64,000 nt of DNA from Bacteroidota bacterium (GCA_018267275.1 JAFDYV010000007.1:310001-374000), one strand, 5' to 3'; positions 30,487-40,210 are shown, counted from the first letter of the stretch. Numbers and translations: made by a program. Notes: generated from the sequence alone by a model not told the origin.

Positions 30487-31125
30487 ATGGGAGTGAAAGA
30501 ACGCAAAGAACGAGACCGCCAGGAGATGCGAGACCAGATTTTAAAATCGGCTCATCAGCTTTTTTTGGAGAAGGGTTTTGACCAAATCAGCATACGCAAC
30601 ATTGCCGAGGCCATCGAGTACAGCCCCGCCACCATCTATCTATACTTCAAAGACAAGAACGAAATCGTGCATGCCCTGCACCAAGATGGTTTCAAATTAT
30701 TGAACCAGCACTTTCAACCGCTGGCCAAATTTGAGCAACCATTCGAGCGGCTCAAAGAGATGGGCAAAGCATACATCAAATTCGCCACCGAAAACCCGGG
30801 CGTGTACGAGTTGATGTTCATGCGCAGTGAGCCGATGGAGCACGTATCGGATTGTTTGGATGAAGAGTGGCGCGAGGGCGACCGCGCATTCGAGTTTTTG
30901 GTGGAGACGGTAGCGCAATGCCAATCGCAAGGTTATTTCAAGGGCTTGCACCCGCACAGTTTCTCTATGATGATTTGGAGTTTTATTCACGGACTTTGTT
31001 CACTGCGCATCAGTCAGCACTTGGGTCATGTGAAAGGTGCGCGCGAAAGCAAAATTTCGCTTGACGATATCATGACGACTACTTACGCTACGTTTTCGCA
31101 AGCACTAGAGAAATTGAAAGGATAA
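30487..31125 (+). CDS. TetR/AcrR-family transcriptional regulator
   Basis: The 212-residue protein has an N-terminal helix-turn-helix (LFLEKGFDQISIRNIAEAIEYSPATIYLYFKDKNEI) and a C-terminal ligand-binding domain typical of TetR_C_WHG-type regulators (YELMFMRSEPMEH). It sits directly upstream of a tolC-MFP-RND efflux set and shares an operator motif with it, so it most likely represses that set until an effector, probably a toxic compound carried by the pump, binds. The start matches the usual MGVKERKERDRQEM N-terminus of this subgroup. Confidence 0.92.
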   Translation: MGVKERKERDRQEMRDQILKSAHQLFLEKGFDQISIRNIAEAIEYSPATIYLYFKDKNEIVHALHQDGFKLLNQHFQPLAKFEQPFERLKEMGKAYIKFATENPGVYELMFMRSEPMEHVSDCLDEEWREGDRAFEFLVETVAQCQSQGYFKGLHPHSFSMMIWSFIHGLCSLRISQHLGHVKGARESKISLDDIMTTTYATFSQALEKLKG

Positions 31126-31141
31126 AATTTTTTGAAGACAT

Positions 31142-31154
31142 ACTAAACACTGTT
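31142..31154. promoter_or_regulatory. Operator site before the efflux operon
   Basis: ACTAAACACTGTT here is an exact copy of the 13-mer at 30449-30461. With its flank it reads TAAACA-C-TGTTAA, a near-perfect palindrome. It lies 13 bases before the tolC-like start codon, in the 42-base gap after tetR, where a bound repressor could block transcription of the pump genes. Confidence 0.7.
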
Positions 31155-31167
31155 AATTGTTTGAACG

Positions 31168-32520
31168 ATGAGAAGTAAGTGTATTGTGATCTGGTTTGCG
31201 CTGCTGCCAATGTGGGCGTGCGCACAATCGCCTGTATTGGAGGGCTACATCCAAGAGGGACTGAAGAGCAATTTGCAATTGCAGCAAGAGCAATTGAGTT
31301 ATGAAAAAAGTGTAGACAACTTAGGCTTAGCACGCGCGCTTTTCATGCCGCAGGTTTCCGCCATTGCGAACTACACATTGGCCGGGGGTGGTCGTAAAAT
31401 ACAATTTCCGGTAGGTGATTTGTTGAACCCAGTTTACTCTACCCTCAACCAACTCACCAACTCATCGGCCTTTCCGCAGATTGCGAACGTGAACGAGCAG
31501 TTTCTTCCCAACAACTTTCACGAAACAAAATTTAGGGTGGTGCAGCCGTTGTTCAACCCCGATATCTATTTCAATTACAAGGCGCAGAAAGAATTGATCA
31601 CCGTGCAGCAAGCACAAAAAAATGCGTTTCAGAATGAGTTGAAGTTCAACATCACTTCTGCCTACTACCAATATCTGCAAAGCGAAGAAGCGCTGGTGAT
31701 CTTGGGTAAGACAAAAAACCTGTTGCAAGAATTGTTAAAAGTGAATACCAGCTTGGTGGCCAATGCGAAGGCAACCAAAGATGTCGTGCTCAACACCGAA
31801 TATGAATTGAGCAAACTGGAACAACAGATAGCCGAGAATGAAAAGAACAATCAAGTAGCGCGGGCTTATTTCAATTTTTTGCTCAACCGCGATTTGGAAA
31901 CCAGTATCGTAAAAGATACCGCTGTAATGTCTGCCGCCACCAACAACTTTAACCTAGAGCAACTGACCCAAGAGGCCATCAGTAATCGGCAAGAAGTAAA
32001 ACAGTTGGAGGGCGGCCTCCGCGCCAACGAGCAACTAGTCGGCTTACAAAAAGGCAACGCCCTTTGGCCAAAAGTCAATGTGGTGGGCGATATCGGATAT
32101 CAAGGTTTTCAATATAAGTTCGATCAGCCGCAACAATTTTATCTGGTGCAGTTTGGTTTGAGCTGGGACTTGTTTAAAGGCGGAGAGAAGAAAACCCGCG
32201 TACAACAAGCCCGCATTGATCAAAGCGTGTTGGAAAACAAAATGCAGCAATTGAAGAAGCAAATTGAGCTGCAGGTGATCCAGTCGCATTACGAATTGGA
32301 GACTGCTCGGCAGGCGTATGCGGCCTCACAGAGTGGTGTGCGCAGCACCGAGCGTTCGTTTCAAATCATCCGCAGCAAGTACAGCGAAGGCCAAGCGATT
32401 TTGTTAGAGTATTTGGACGCTCAAAACAAACTCACCACCGCACGCTTAACACAATCCATCAATCATTACGAGTTGCTTCGCAAAGAAGCAGCCTTACATA
32501 AAACATTGTCGAATCTATAA
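31168..32520 (+). CDS. TolC-family outer-membrane efflux protein
   Basis: The 450-residue protein has a signal peptide (ending WACAQ) and the repeated long helical hairpins of TolC proteins, with the duplicated pattern LQLQQEQLSYEKSVDNLGLARALFMPQV and later LRANEQLVGLQKGNALWPKV. It would form the outer-membrane channel of the tripartite pump with the adaptor and RND protein encoded downstream. A palindromic repeat fills the 200-base gap to the adaptor gene. Confidence 0.92.
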   Translation: MRSKCIVIWFALLPMWACAQSPVLEGYIQEGLKSNLQLQQEQLSYEKSVDNLGLARALFMPQVSAIANYTLAGGGRKIQFPVGDLLNPVYSTLNQLTNSSAFPQIANVNEQFLPNNFHETKFRVVQPLFNPDIYFNYKAQKELITVQQAQKNAFQNELKFNITSAYYQYLQSEEALVILGKTKNLLQELLKVNTSLVANAKATKDVVLNTEYELSKLEQQIAENEKNNQVARAYFNFLLNRDLETSIVKDTAVMSAATNNFNLEQLTQEAISNRQEVKQLEGGLRANEQLVGLQKGNALWPKVNVVGDIGYQGFQYKFDQPQQFYLVQFGLSWDLFKGGEKKTRVQQARIDQSVLENKMQQLKKQIELQVIQSHYELETARQAYAASQSGVRSTERSFQIIRSKYSEGQAILLEYLDAQNKLTTARLTQSINHYELLRKEAALHKTLSNL

Positions 32521-32560
32521 CAACCCGGTCTGATGACTAAAAAGAAGATATGACTTACTT

Positions 32561-32672
32561 CTCCCTCACCCCATATCGATTGTCAAATAGCGAGACTTGT
32601 TTTTCCCCTCTCCCCGGGGAGAGGGGTGTACAATTTGTCAAGCTTTTAAAAAGCGATGTCGGGGTGAGGGAA
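32561..32672. repeat. Nested palindromic intergenic element inside the efflux operon
   Basis: An outer inverted pair CCCTCACCCC (32563-32572) and GGGGTGAGGG (32661-32670) encloses a perfect 22-base palindrome CCCCTCTCCCC / GGGGAGAGGGG (32605-32626). The element is strongly GC-rich against AT-rich flanks and has no coding potential. It looks like a REP- or MITE-like unit; in RNA it would form a stable cruciform between the tolC-like and adaptor genes, possibly affecting relative expression or mRNA stability. Confidence 0.75.
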
Positions 32673-32722
32673 GAGCGCGAAACATTCTAAATGACTTTGA
32701 ATCAACTGAAAACTAACATATC

Positions 32723-33784
32723 ATGAAAAAGAAATATCTGTTTGTCCTAATTCCGATTTCGCTGGCCGCCATCATGTTTACCTGTGGTGGCGAAAAAAAA
32801 GAGACCACTAAAGTAACGATTGATGAATCGGCTGTGGCGGTGAAATTGGTAAATGTAGAGCAAGGCGAGTACGCGTTGCCGGTGATCAGCTCTGGGCTGA
32901 TCAGCACGGAAACGGAATCGCGCTTGTCGTTTAAAGTGCCGGGCATTATTCAAAAAATTTATGTGAAAGAAGGCGATGCCGTTAGTAAAGGACAATTGCT
33001 GGCTTCCCTTGATTTGACTGAGATTGATGCGCAAGTCAGTCAGGCAAAAAACGGTTTAGACAAAGCCACCCGCGATTTTGAAAGAGGGCAAAAGTTGTTC
33101 AAAGATTCTGCGGCCACGCTGGAGCAAATCCAAAATTTGCAAACAGCTTTGAATGTAGCCCAAGAAAGTTATCGAATAGCCTCGTTCAATAAACAGTTTT
33201 CTACCATTCGCGCGTTGGCATCGGGCAAGGTCATCAAAAAGTTTTTGAACGAAGGCGAACTGGCTTCGATTGGTACGCCTGTGTTGATGGTGAACACCTC
33301 AGGCCAAAGCAGTTGGATTGTAAAGGTAGGTTTGCCCGATGTGGATTGGGTGCGTGTAAAAGCCGGTGACAAGGTTTCGATTACCACTGATGCTTACCCC
33401 AATTCGGAATTGCAAGGCGAGCTAAGTTCAGTAAACGAAGGGGCTGAGTTGGTAACGGGCTTATACCAAGCGGAGGTAAAAATAAATGCAGGTAATAAGA
33501 AGTTGGCTTCCGGGCTTTTTGCAAAAGTGCGGATTCAACCTTCGGCCAAGCAAAAGTTATGGAGCGTGCCGATTGAAGCAATTGTAGAAGGGCAAGGGAA
33601 AAGCGGAAGTGTTTTTGTGGTGCAAGCCGATGGTAAGTCGGTGAAGAAAGTGCCGGTACAGGTGGCTTATCTCGAGAACCAAAAAGCATTTGTGTCGTCA
33701 GGCTTGGAAGGCATTGAACAAGTAGTTTCCGCGGGCTCTGCTTTCTTGACCGAAAATTCAGTTGTATCCATCGCTAAAAACTAA
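32723..33784 (+). CDS. RND efflux periplasmic adaptor (MFP/HlyD family) lipoprotein
   Basis: The 353-residue protein has a lipoprotein signal (LAAIMFTC, lipid Cys near residue 21), a lipoyl-like half motif (VPGIIQKIYVKEGDAVSKGQLLASLD), a coiled-coil hairpin (about residues 100-150), the second lipoyl half (IRALASGKVIKKFLNEGELA) and beta-barrel and membrane-proximal domains. It would link the RND pump to the TolC-like channel. It ends five bases before the RND start. Confidence 0.93.
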   Translation: MKKKYLFVLIPISLAAIMFTCGGEKKETTKVTIDESAVAVKLVNVEQGEYALPVISSGLISTETESRLSFKVPGIIQKIYVKEGDAVSKGQLLASLDLTEIDAQVSQAKNGLDKATRDFERGQKLFKDSAATLEQIQNLQTALNVAQESYRIASFNKQFSTIRALASGKVIKKFLNEGELASIGTPVLMVNTSGQSSWIVKVGLPDVDWVRVKAGDKVSITTDAYPNSELQGELSSVNEGAELVTGLYQAEVKINAGNKKLASGLFAKVRIQPSAKQKLWSVPIEAIVEGQGKSGSVFVVQADGKSVKKVPVQVAYLENQKAFVSSGLEGIEQVVSAGSAFLTENSVVSIAKN

Positions 33785-33789
33785 TCGCT

Positions 33790-36700
33790 ATGCGCATCGC
33801 TGAATTTTCTGTAAAAAATTACCAGTTCACGCTCATCATTTTTGCGTTGGTGCTGGCCATTGGTGTGAACTCGCTCGTGAATATGCCTCGGGGCGAGGAC
33901 CCTGAAACCGATCAACCCAGTTTTTCAATTGTGGTGGTGTATCCAGGCACAGGCCCTGCCGACATGGAGAAGTTGGTGGTGGACCCGATGGAAAAGCGTA
34001 TCAATGAATTGGATAACTTAAAGCGTGTTACTACTTCCATTAGCGATGGCCTGGCGGTTTTTCGCGTTGACTATAAACATGAGTCGGACCGTGACGAAAA
34101 GTACCAAGAGATTATTCGCGAAGTAGATGCGCTGCGCAAAGAGCTGCCACCCGACATTTACGCCATCAACGTGCAGCGTTTTTCTTCTACGGATGTGAAC
34201 ATTCTTCAGCTTGCGCTTATTTCGGAAACGGCTACTTACCGAGAGCTGGAGGAAAAAGTTGAGAATCTCGAAGACCGATTGGAGATAGTAAAGAGTTTGA
34301 AGAAGATTGAGACATTTGGTTTCCCCGAACAAGAAGTGAGAGTAGCGCTGAACATCGAAAAAATGGCGTTGAACAAAATTCCCGTGAATGCCGTGTTGGG
34401 TGCGTTGCAAAGTGAGAATGCCAACATACCCGGTGGCCGTATTCAAATGAACACGCGCAACTTCAATATTAAAACCAGTGGAGATTACAAAAGCGTTGAC
34501 GAGATCAAAAACACGATTGTCTATTCGGCCAACGGCAAGATTTTGTATTTGAAAGATGTAGCCGATGTATCAAGCGGTTATGAACCGGAGTCGCACATTA
34601 CCCGATTGAACGGACACCGTGCGGTGTTGTTGACAGCCAGCCAAAAACCGGGGCAGAATATTTTTAAAGTAGACGATGCCGTGAAGCCAATTCTTGAGCA
34701 GTTTGAAAAAGAGTTGCCTGCGCACATCAAAATGGTGAAGAACTTTGACCAAGCGAAGAGCGTAAGCACACGATTGAGTCGCTTCGCCAAAGATTTTATT
34801 ATTGCGATTTTGCTTGTGTCAATCACGCTGTTGCCGTTGGGCACACGCGCTGCCGTTGTTGTGATGATTTCAATTCCACTGTCAATTTTTACCGGGTTGT
34901 TTTTGTTGGATACGTTTGGGTTCTCCATTAACCAATTGAGCATTGTGGGCTTGATTGTTGCACTTGGTATTTTGGTTGATGACTCTATTGTGGTAATTGA
35001 GAACATTGAGCGCTACCTGCGCGCGGGTAAAGGTAAGCGCGAAGCGAGTATTGAGGCGACCAAGCAAATTGGTTTGGCGGTGTTGGGTTGTACAGCGACT
35101 TTGATACTGGCCTTTTTGCCACTCGTATTTTTACCGGAGGCAGCTGGCGATTTTATTCGTAGTCTGCCCATGGCGGTGATTTTCACCGTGCTGGCTTCGT
35201 TGTTTGTATCGTTGACCATCGTACCTTTTTTAGCAAGTCGTATTTTAAAAACACATGAGTCGCCCGAAGGAAACATATTCTTGCGTGCCTTGAAAAAAGG
35301 GATTCATGCTTCGTACACACGCATTTTGCATTGGTGCTTGCGCCATCCATGGGCAACGTTGGGCGGAACCGTGGTTTTGTTCGTGATGAGTTTGGGGTTA
35401 TTCAAAGTAGTGGGCTTTAGCTTGTTCCCAAAATCAGAGAAGCCACAGTTCTTGATCAACATCGAAACGCCCAACAGTACCAATATTTTCGAGACGGATC
35501 GCGTGGCGCGATATGTAGAAGACGAATTGAAAAAGGAAGAAGAGATTGTGTACTTCACCACCAATGTAGGCAAGGGTAATCCACGAATTTATTATAACGT
35601 GGTGGGGCGCAGCGAGTCCAGTAATATTGCGCAGTTTTTTGTACAAACCAAAAACATTTCACCCGAGAAGAAAACAAAACTGATTGATGAATTGCGCGAG
35701 AAGTTTATGTACTACCCCAATGCAAAAATTGAGGTAAAAGATTTTGAGCAAGGCCCGCCCTTGGAAGCTCCTGTTGCCATGCGGATTTTTGGCGAGAATT
35801 TGGATACGCTGCGCAATATCTCTATGCGGGTAGAGCAAATCATCAAAAATACCGAGGGAACCATCTATGTGAATAATCCGCTTGCCAACCAGCAAACCGA
35901 TTTGAAAATCAAAATCAATAAAGAAAAGGCCGGTTTGTTAGGCGTGTCCATTGCTGATATTGACCGGAGCATTCGCCTGGGGGTGGCCGGTTTAAATGTG
36001 GGTAAGTTTACGCCAGGTGAGGGGCAAGATGATATCAACATTTCAGTTACGTTACCGAAAGGCCAGTATGCCAACTATGATGTGTTTGATAAGTTGCAAA
36101 TCAATTCCATCATCGGGCAAGCCATTCCGCTCAAACAAGTGGCCACTGTGGAATTTGAAACTTCACCTAATTTAATTCGCCACTACGACAAAGCGCGTTT
36201 TGCTACTGTGACTTCATTCGTGAAGAGTGGGTATCTGTACGAAAACGTGACCAATGAAGTGATTAAAAAATTAGACGCGTTCCCCTTTCCAAAAGGATAT
36301 TATTACCAAGCAGCAGGCGAAGTGGAGAACAAGCAAGAGTCGTTTGGTGGTCTAAGTACCATCATCATGATAACCGTGTTTGGGTTTATTGCCGTGTTGG
36401 TGTTGGAGTTTGGTAATTTTAAGAGCACGCTGATTGTATTGTCCGTTATTCCATTGGGCGTGATTGGTGCTGTCATCATGTTGTTTGTGACTGGCAATCC
36501 ATTGTCGTTCGTAGCCGTGGTGGGTTTAATTGCCTTGGCGGGCATTGAAGTGAAGAACTCGATTTTGTTGGTAGACTTCACGCACCAACTGCGTGAACGG
36601 GGAGTAGAGTTGAACGAAGCGATTGAGAAAGCAGGTGAAATTCGTTTCGTGCCGATTGTTTTGACATCGTTGACTGCCATTGGTGGATTGATTCCATTGG

Positions 36701-36864
36701 CGATCGAAGGCAACCCGTTGTATTCGCCTTTGGCGCTGGTAATCATTGGTGGATTGATTTCATCTACCTTGTTGTCGCGGTTGGTAACGCCTGTTATGTA
36801 CAAGCTATTGCCGCCTAAAGTAGAGGTAGTAGGAGAGAAGCCGGGGGATATTCCTTTAGAATGA
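33790..36864 (+). CDS. RND multidrug efflux permease (AcrB/HAE1 family)
   Basis: The 1024-residue protein has the RND layout of 12 hydrophobic segments and two large periplasmic loops. The N-terminal PGTGPADMEKLVVDPMEKRI, the TM4 motif GILVDDSIVVIENIERYL with the proton-relay Asp pair, and the GIEVKNSILLVDF region of TM10 are visible. It is the proton-driven pump of the operon and probably exports lipophilic toxic compounds. It belongs to the subgroup with SLVNMPRGEDPE-type N-termini often found with TetR regulators in Bacteroidetes. Confidence 0.95.
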   Translation: MRIAEFSVKNYQFTLIIFALVLAIGVNSLVNMPRGEDPETDQPSFSIVVVYPGTGPADMEKLVVDPMEKRINELDNLKRVTTSISDGLAVFRVDYKHESDRDEKYQEIIREVDALRKELPPDIYAINVQRFSSTDVNILQLALISETATYRELEEKVENLEDRLEIVKSLKKIETFGFPEQEVRVALNIEKMALNKIPVNAVLGALQSENANIPGGRIQMNTRNFNIKTSGDYKSVDEIKNTIVYSANGKILYLKDVADVSSGYEPESHITRLNGHRAVLLTASQKPGQNIFKVDDAVKPILEQFEKELPAHIKMVKNFDQAKSVSTRLSRFAKDFIIAILLVSITLLPLGTRAAVVVMISIPLSIFTGLFLLDTFGFSINQLSIVGLIVALGILVDDSIVVIENIERYLRAGKGKREASIEATKQIGLAVLGCTATLILAFLPLVFLPEAAGDFIRSLPMAVIFTVLASLFVSLTIVPFLASRILKTHESPEGNIFLRALKKGIHASYTRILHWCLRHPWATLGGTVVLFVMSLGLFKVVGFSLFPKSEKPQFLINIETPNSTNIFETDRVARYVEDELKKEEEIVYFTTNVGKGNPRIYYNVVGRSESSNIAQFFVQTKNISPEKKTKLIDELREKFMYYPNAKIEVKDFEQGPPLEAPVAMRIFGENLDTLRNISMRVEQIIKNTEGTIYVNNPLANQQTDLKIKINKEKAGLLGVSIADIDRSIRLGVAGLNVGKFTPGEGQDDINISVTLPKGQYANYDVFDKLQINSIIGQAIPLKQVATVEFETSPNLIRHYDKARFATVTSFVKSGYLYENVTNEVIKKLDAFPFPKGYYYQAAGEVENKQESFGGLSTIIMITVFGFIAVLVLEFGNFKSTLIVLSVIPLGVIGAVIMLFVTGNPLSFVAVVGLIALAGIEVKNSILLVDFTHQLRERGVELNEAIEKAGEIRFVPIVLTSLTAIGGLIPLAIEGNPLYSPLALVIIGGLISSTLLSRLVTPVMYKLLPPKVEVVGEKPGDIPLE

Positions 36865-36917
36865 GCTAGCGAAGTGATTCTTAATTGGTGATTTAAAATT
36901 TTATAAACGGAAGGGCT

Positions 36918-37652
36918 TTGGCAAAAGATCTTTTTTCGAACTACGCGCAGCAATACCAATCGTTCCGGCCCACCTACCCGGCAGAACTGTTTGAGTTTAT
37001 TTATCGACACACCAATAATTTTGATACTGCCTGGGATTGTGCTACCGGAAACGGCCAGGCTGCCATCGTTTTGGCCAACAAGTTCAGAAAGGTTTATGCC
37101 ACCGACATCAGTCAAAGTCAATTGGCACATGCTACCCAAGCGAACAATGTTGAGTACTCAACAGTTGCGGCAGAAGACACCAAGTTCGCAGATGGTACCT
37201 TTGACTTAATTACAGTTGCCCAAGCTGCACATTGGTTCAATCACGATTTGTTTTACCACGAGGCAAATCGCATTGCAAAGAAAGGCGCCACGCTTGCATT
37301 GTGGGGTTATGGCTTGCTGCGCGTGAATTCCACCATTGACCACCTCATTCAAGATTTTTATACCAAAACTGTGGGGCCATATTGGGATCCAGAACGCAGG
37401 CATATCGATGCGCACTACCGTTCCTTGCCATTTCCATTTGAGGAAATCGATACGCCAGACTTTTCATTTTCGTTGCAATGGACTCTTGAGCAATTACATG
37501 GCTATCTTGGTACATGGTCGGCCGTTCACAAATTCAAAATGGCAAATGAATTCGACCCGGTAGCTCCGTTGATAGAACAGCTGCGCCCATTGTGGGAGGG
37601 CCATGCGCAAACCATCACTTTCCCCCTTTTTCTAAGGCTGGGCAAGTTGTAA
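36918..37652 (+). CDS. Class I SAM-dependent methyltransferase
   Basis: The 244-residue protein has the SAM-binding motif I (TAWDCATGNGQAAIVLANKF), VYATDISQSQLAHA, and the motif AEDTKFADGTFDLITVAQAAHWF of the methyltransferase-11 group. The substrate is unknown. A TTG at 36918 is the likely start, as no ATG precedes the conserved region. It lies 53 bases after the RND gene and may be read from it. No terminator is seen between them. Confidence 0.88.
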   Translation: MAKDLFSNYAQQYQSFRPTYPAELFEFIYRHTNNFDTAWDCATGNGQAAIVLANKFRKVYATDISQSQLAHATQANNVEYSTVAAEDTKFADGTFDLITVAQAAHWFNHDLFYHEANRIAKKGATLALWGYGLLRVNSTIDHLIQDFYTKTVGPYWDPERRHIDAHYRSLPFPFEEIDTPDFSFSLQWTLEQLHGYLGTWSAVHKFKMANEFDPVAPLIEQLRPLWEGHAQTITFPLFLRLGKL

Positions 37653-37687
37653 TTACCTTTTTGCTTTCGACAATGGGTGCTGCGCGT

Positions 37688-37695
37688 TACCTTTG
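37688..37695 (+). promoter_or_regulatory. -7 promoter element before the ABC-F gene
   Basis: TACCTTTG is an exact match to TAnnTTTG and ends ten bases before the chosen ATG at 37705. It argues for the ATG start rather than the TTG at 37693, which would fall inside the promoter element. Confidence 0.5.
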
Positions 37696-37704
37696 CCTTT
37701 TGTT

Positions 37705-39618
37705 ATGATTTCCATTTCCAACATTTCTTACTTTATTGGTGGTCGCGCGTTGTACCGCGATGCCTCAATGTTCATCAAGCCGAATGATAAAATTGGCTTG
37801 ATTGGGCTCAATGGCCGCGGAAAGTCTACCTTGTTGAAAATCATCAACGGAGATATTACGATCGACAGCGGCAACATCAGCAAAGCCAAAGATTGTACGC
37901 TTGGTTTCTTGAATCAGGACTTGCTGTCCTATCAAACAGACGATGCAATCATTACCGTAGCGATGGGGGCGTTCAAAGATGCCGTGGATACGCAGCGCGA
38001 GTTGGAGAAAACCATTCACCTGTTGGAGGCCCAGTACTCGGATGCGTTGGTTGAGAAGTTGACAAAGTTGCAGGAGAAATTCGAGCAGTTGGACGGCTAC
38101 ACCATGCAGTCGAAGGCAGAAGAGGTGTTGGAAGGAATAGGATTTTCAACACAAGACTTACATCGCCCTTTGCGGGAATTTTCCGGTGGATGGCGCATGC
38201 GCGTGATGTTGGCAAAGTTGCTTCTTGAGAAACCATCTTGCTTGATGTTGGATGAGCCCACCAACCATTTGGATTTACCTTCCATTGAATGGGTGGAAAA
38301 TTATTTGCGCACTTATGAGGGTGCCGTCATCATTGTATCGCACGACCGCACTTTTTTGGATAACGTGATAAGCAAGACCGTTGAGGTTACACAAGAACAA
38401 CTGATTACCTACGAAGGCAACTACTCCTTTTATTTGGAGGAGAAGGCCATGCGCGAAGAAATTCAGCAGGGCGCTTATGAAAATCAACAAGCAAAAATCC
38501 GACAGACAGAACGTTTCATCGAACGGTTCAAAGCGAAAGCTACTAAAGCACGACAAGTACAGTCGCGTATCAAAGCACTGGACCGTATGGACATGATTGA
38601 TGAAGTGGTGAGCGATGTGGCCGAAGTTAACTTTAGGTTTACTTTTAAACAACCATCTGGCCGGCACGTGGTCACTCTGAAGGATGTTTCGAAAGCTTAT
38701 GGGCAGCTGCAGATCTTACAGCACACACAGGCTGGTATTGAACGCGGAGATAAAATTGCACTGATTGGTGCGAATGGCAAGGGCAAGTCAACGTTGCTAC
38801 GCATTTTGGCTAACACCGAGCCAGTGGAAGGTGAGCGCACGATTGGGTACAATGTTATCTACGGATTTTACGCACAGCACCAATTGGAGGCATTGCACGT
38901 AGAGAATGAAATATTAGAAGAGTTGAAGCAAGCCGGCAGCGGCAAAACTGAACAAGAGTTGCGCAACGTGTTGGGTTGCTTTTTGTTTTCAGACGATGAC
39001 GTTTACAAGAAAATTAAGGTATTGTCTGGAGGAGAAAAGTCTCGGGTGGCGTTGGCCAAAACGTTGATATCAGAAGCAAACTTTTTGTTGTTAGATGAAC
39101 CGACTAACCACTTGGATTTTATTTCGGAAAATATTTTGATTCAGGCACTGCAGCAATACCAAGGGAGTTTTGTAGTGGTTTCACACAACCGCCATTTTGT
39201 TAGTCAGGTGGCCAACAAGATTTGGTATATCGAGAACCAGCAAATTAAGGAGTACCCTGGCACATATGAAGAATACGAGTATTGGAGAAAGAACAATGTG
39301 ATGCCGAAGAGTGATGTGGCGGAAAAGAAGACCACCAAACCAAAGCCAGAACCCAAACCCGCTGCGCCCAACGCTCAAAAGAAATTGGCTGACTTGAACA
39401 AGGAGCTAAAAAAAGTCGAGGAGTTGATTCAAACGCTGCAATCCGACAAGCAAAGAGTTGAGAATGAGTTAACGTTGCCAGAGGTGTATGGCAATTTTCA
39501 GAAGCTGGGTGAAGTACAGCAGCGTTTTGAAAAAGTCAATCAACAATTAGCCGATCAAAACAAGCGATGGGAAAAATTGGCGTTAGAGATTGACGAGCTG
39601 GAGGGTGCCGCAAGCTAA
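37705..39618 (+). CDS. ABC-F family ATP-binding protein
   Basis: The 637-residue protein has two ABC domains with Walker A motifs GLNGRGKSTLL and GANGKGKSTLL, signature motifs FSGGWRMRVML and LSGGEKSRVAL, and Walker B motifs LMLDEPTNHLD and LLLDEPTNHLD. Between them is the linker with a charged helical pair (about residues 240-320), and there is a C-terminal coiled coil (about 560-630). No membrane domain is present. ABC-F proteins such as Uup and EttA act on the ribosome; this one has the C-terminal coiled coil of the Uup group. Confidence 0.94.
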   Translation: MISISNISYFIGGRALYRDASMFIKPNDKIGLIGLNGRGKSTLLKIINGDITIDSGNISKAKDCTLGFLNQDLLSYQTDDAIITVAMGAFKDAVDTQRELEKTIHLLEAQYSDALVEKLTKLQEKFEQLDGYTMQSKAEEVLEGIGFSTQDLHRPLREFSGGWRMRVMLAKLLLEKPSCLMLDEPTNHLDLPSIEWVENYLRTYEGAVIIVSHDRTFLDNVISKTVEVTQEQLITYEGNYSFYLEEKAMREEIQQGAYENQQAKIRQTERFIERFKAKATKARQVQSRIKALDRMDMIDEVVSDVAEVNFRFTFKQPSGRHVVTLKDVSKAYGQLQILQHTQAGIERGDKIALIGANGKGKSTLLRILANTEPVEGERTIGYNVIYGFYAQHQLEALHVENEILEELKQAGSGKTEQELRNVLGCFLFSDDDVYKKIKVLSGGEKSRVALAKTLISEANFLLLDEPTNHLDFISENILIQALQQYQGSFVVVSHNRHFVSQVANKIWYIENQQIKEYPGTYEEYEYWRKNNVMPKSDVAEKKTTKPKPEPKPAAPNAQKKLADLNKELKKVEELIQTLQSDKQRVENELTLPEVYGNFQKLGEVQQRFEKVNQQLADQNKRWEKLALEIDELEGAAS

Positions 39619-39619
39619 A

Positions 39620-40207
39620 TCATTTCCACCCAAAACCAATTTGCATTACAAAGCGGTTGAACTCGTTGCGAACAGTGGTTTCGTTGTAGACCAAACCTTG
39701 AGGTGTTTGATATTCCCAGCGACTGGAGTAACCCGCCATTTGTCTTTTATAGCCGAACGAAAAATTTAAATTGAATTTCTCTAAACCAATCTGGTAAACA
39801 ACAGCGGGGTGAATCACTAAGCCACCCTCTTGAGAGAAGTTGGGGAGCGGATATTGTTGGCGATCGACCCATGCCCATGCGCGCCCTAGATTCAATTGCA
39901 ACAACAAGCCATTTTTTTTGCCTGAAAGTTTTTCCGAAACAGTCAAGAAAAGCGGCATCACTTTCCAATGTTGGTAGCTATCTGCACCAATGCCTATACC
40001 TACATTCAACCTCCTGGTTAACTGCACACCATTGATCAGGTAGGCGGACGCGTTGATTTGATTGCCTACGCTGCAGTCGGTGCAACCAACTTGCAGGCCG
40101 CTCATCACCGTGCCTGTGTAGTGTATTCTAAAATCTTCGTTCGCTAAGGTTTGCGCACACAATGGACAGTAAATTGCCCATAAAAAAAACAGAATGACTT
40201 GTTTCAT
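39620..40207 (-). CDS. Small secreted outer-membrane beta-barrel-like protein
   Basis: The 195-residue protein has a signal peptide (MKQVILFFLWAIYCPLCAQ) and alternating beta-strand patterns ending in an aromatic-rich final strand (NRFVMQIGFGWK), as in eight- to ten-stranded outer-membrane barrels. Two cysteines in GCTDCSVGNQ may form a disulfide. No family was recognised. It starts three bases after the LVIVD lipoprotein gene stop on the same strand, so the two are probably one unit. Confidence 0.7.
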   Translation of the reverse strand: MKQVILFFLWAIYCPLCAQTLANEDFRIHYTGTVMSGLQVGCTDCSVGNQINASAYLINGVQLTRRLNVGIGIGADSYQHWKVMPLFLTVSEKLSGKKNGLLLQLNLGRAWAWVDRQQYPLPNFSQEGGLVIHPAVVYQIGLEKFNLNFSFGYKRQMAGYSSRWEYQTPQGLVYNETTVRNEFNRFVMQIGFGWK

Positions 40208-40210
40208 TTA

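Noticed and set aside
36303..37139. 278-codon minus-strand frame over the end of the RND gene and the methyltransferase
   Set aside because: It overlaps two well-supported plus-strand genes and has no recognisable domain.
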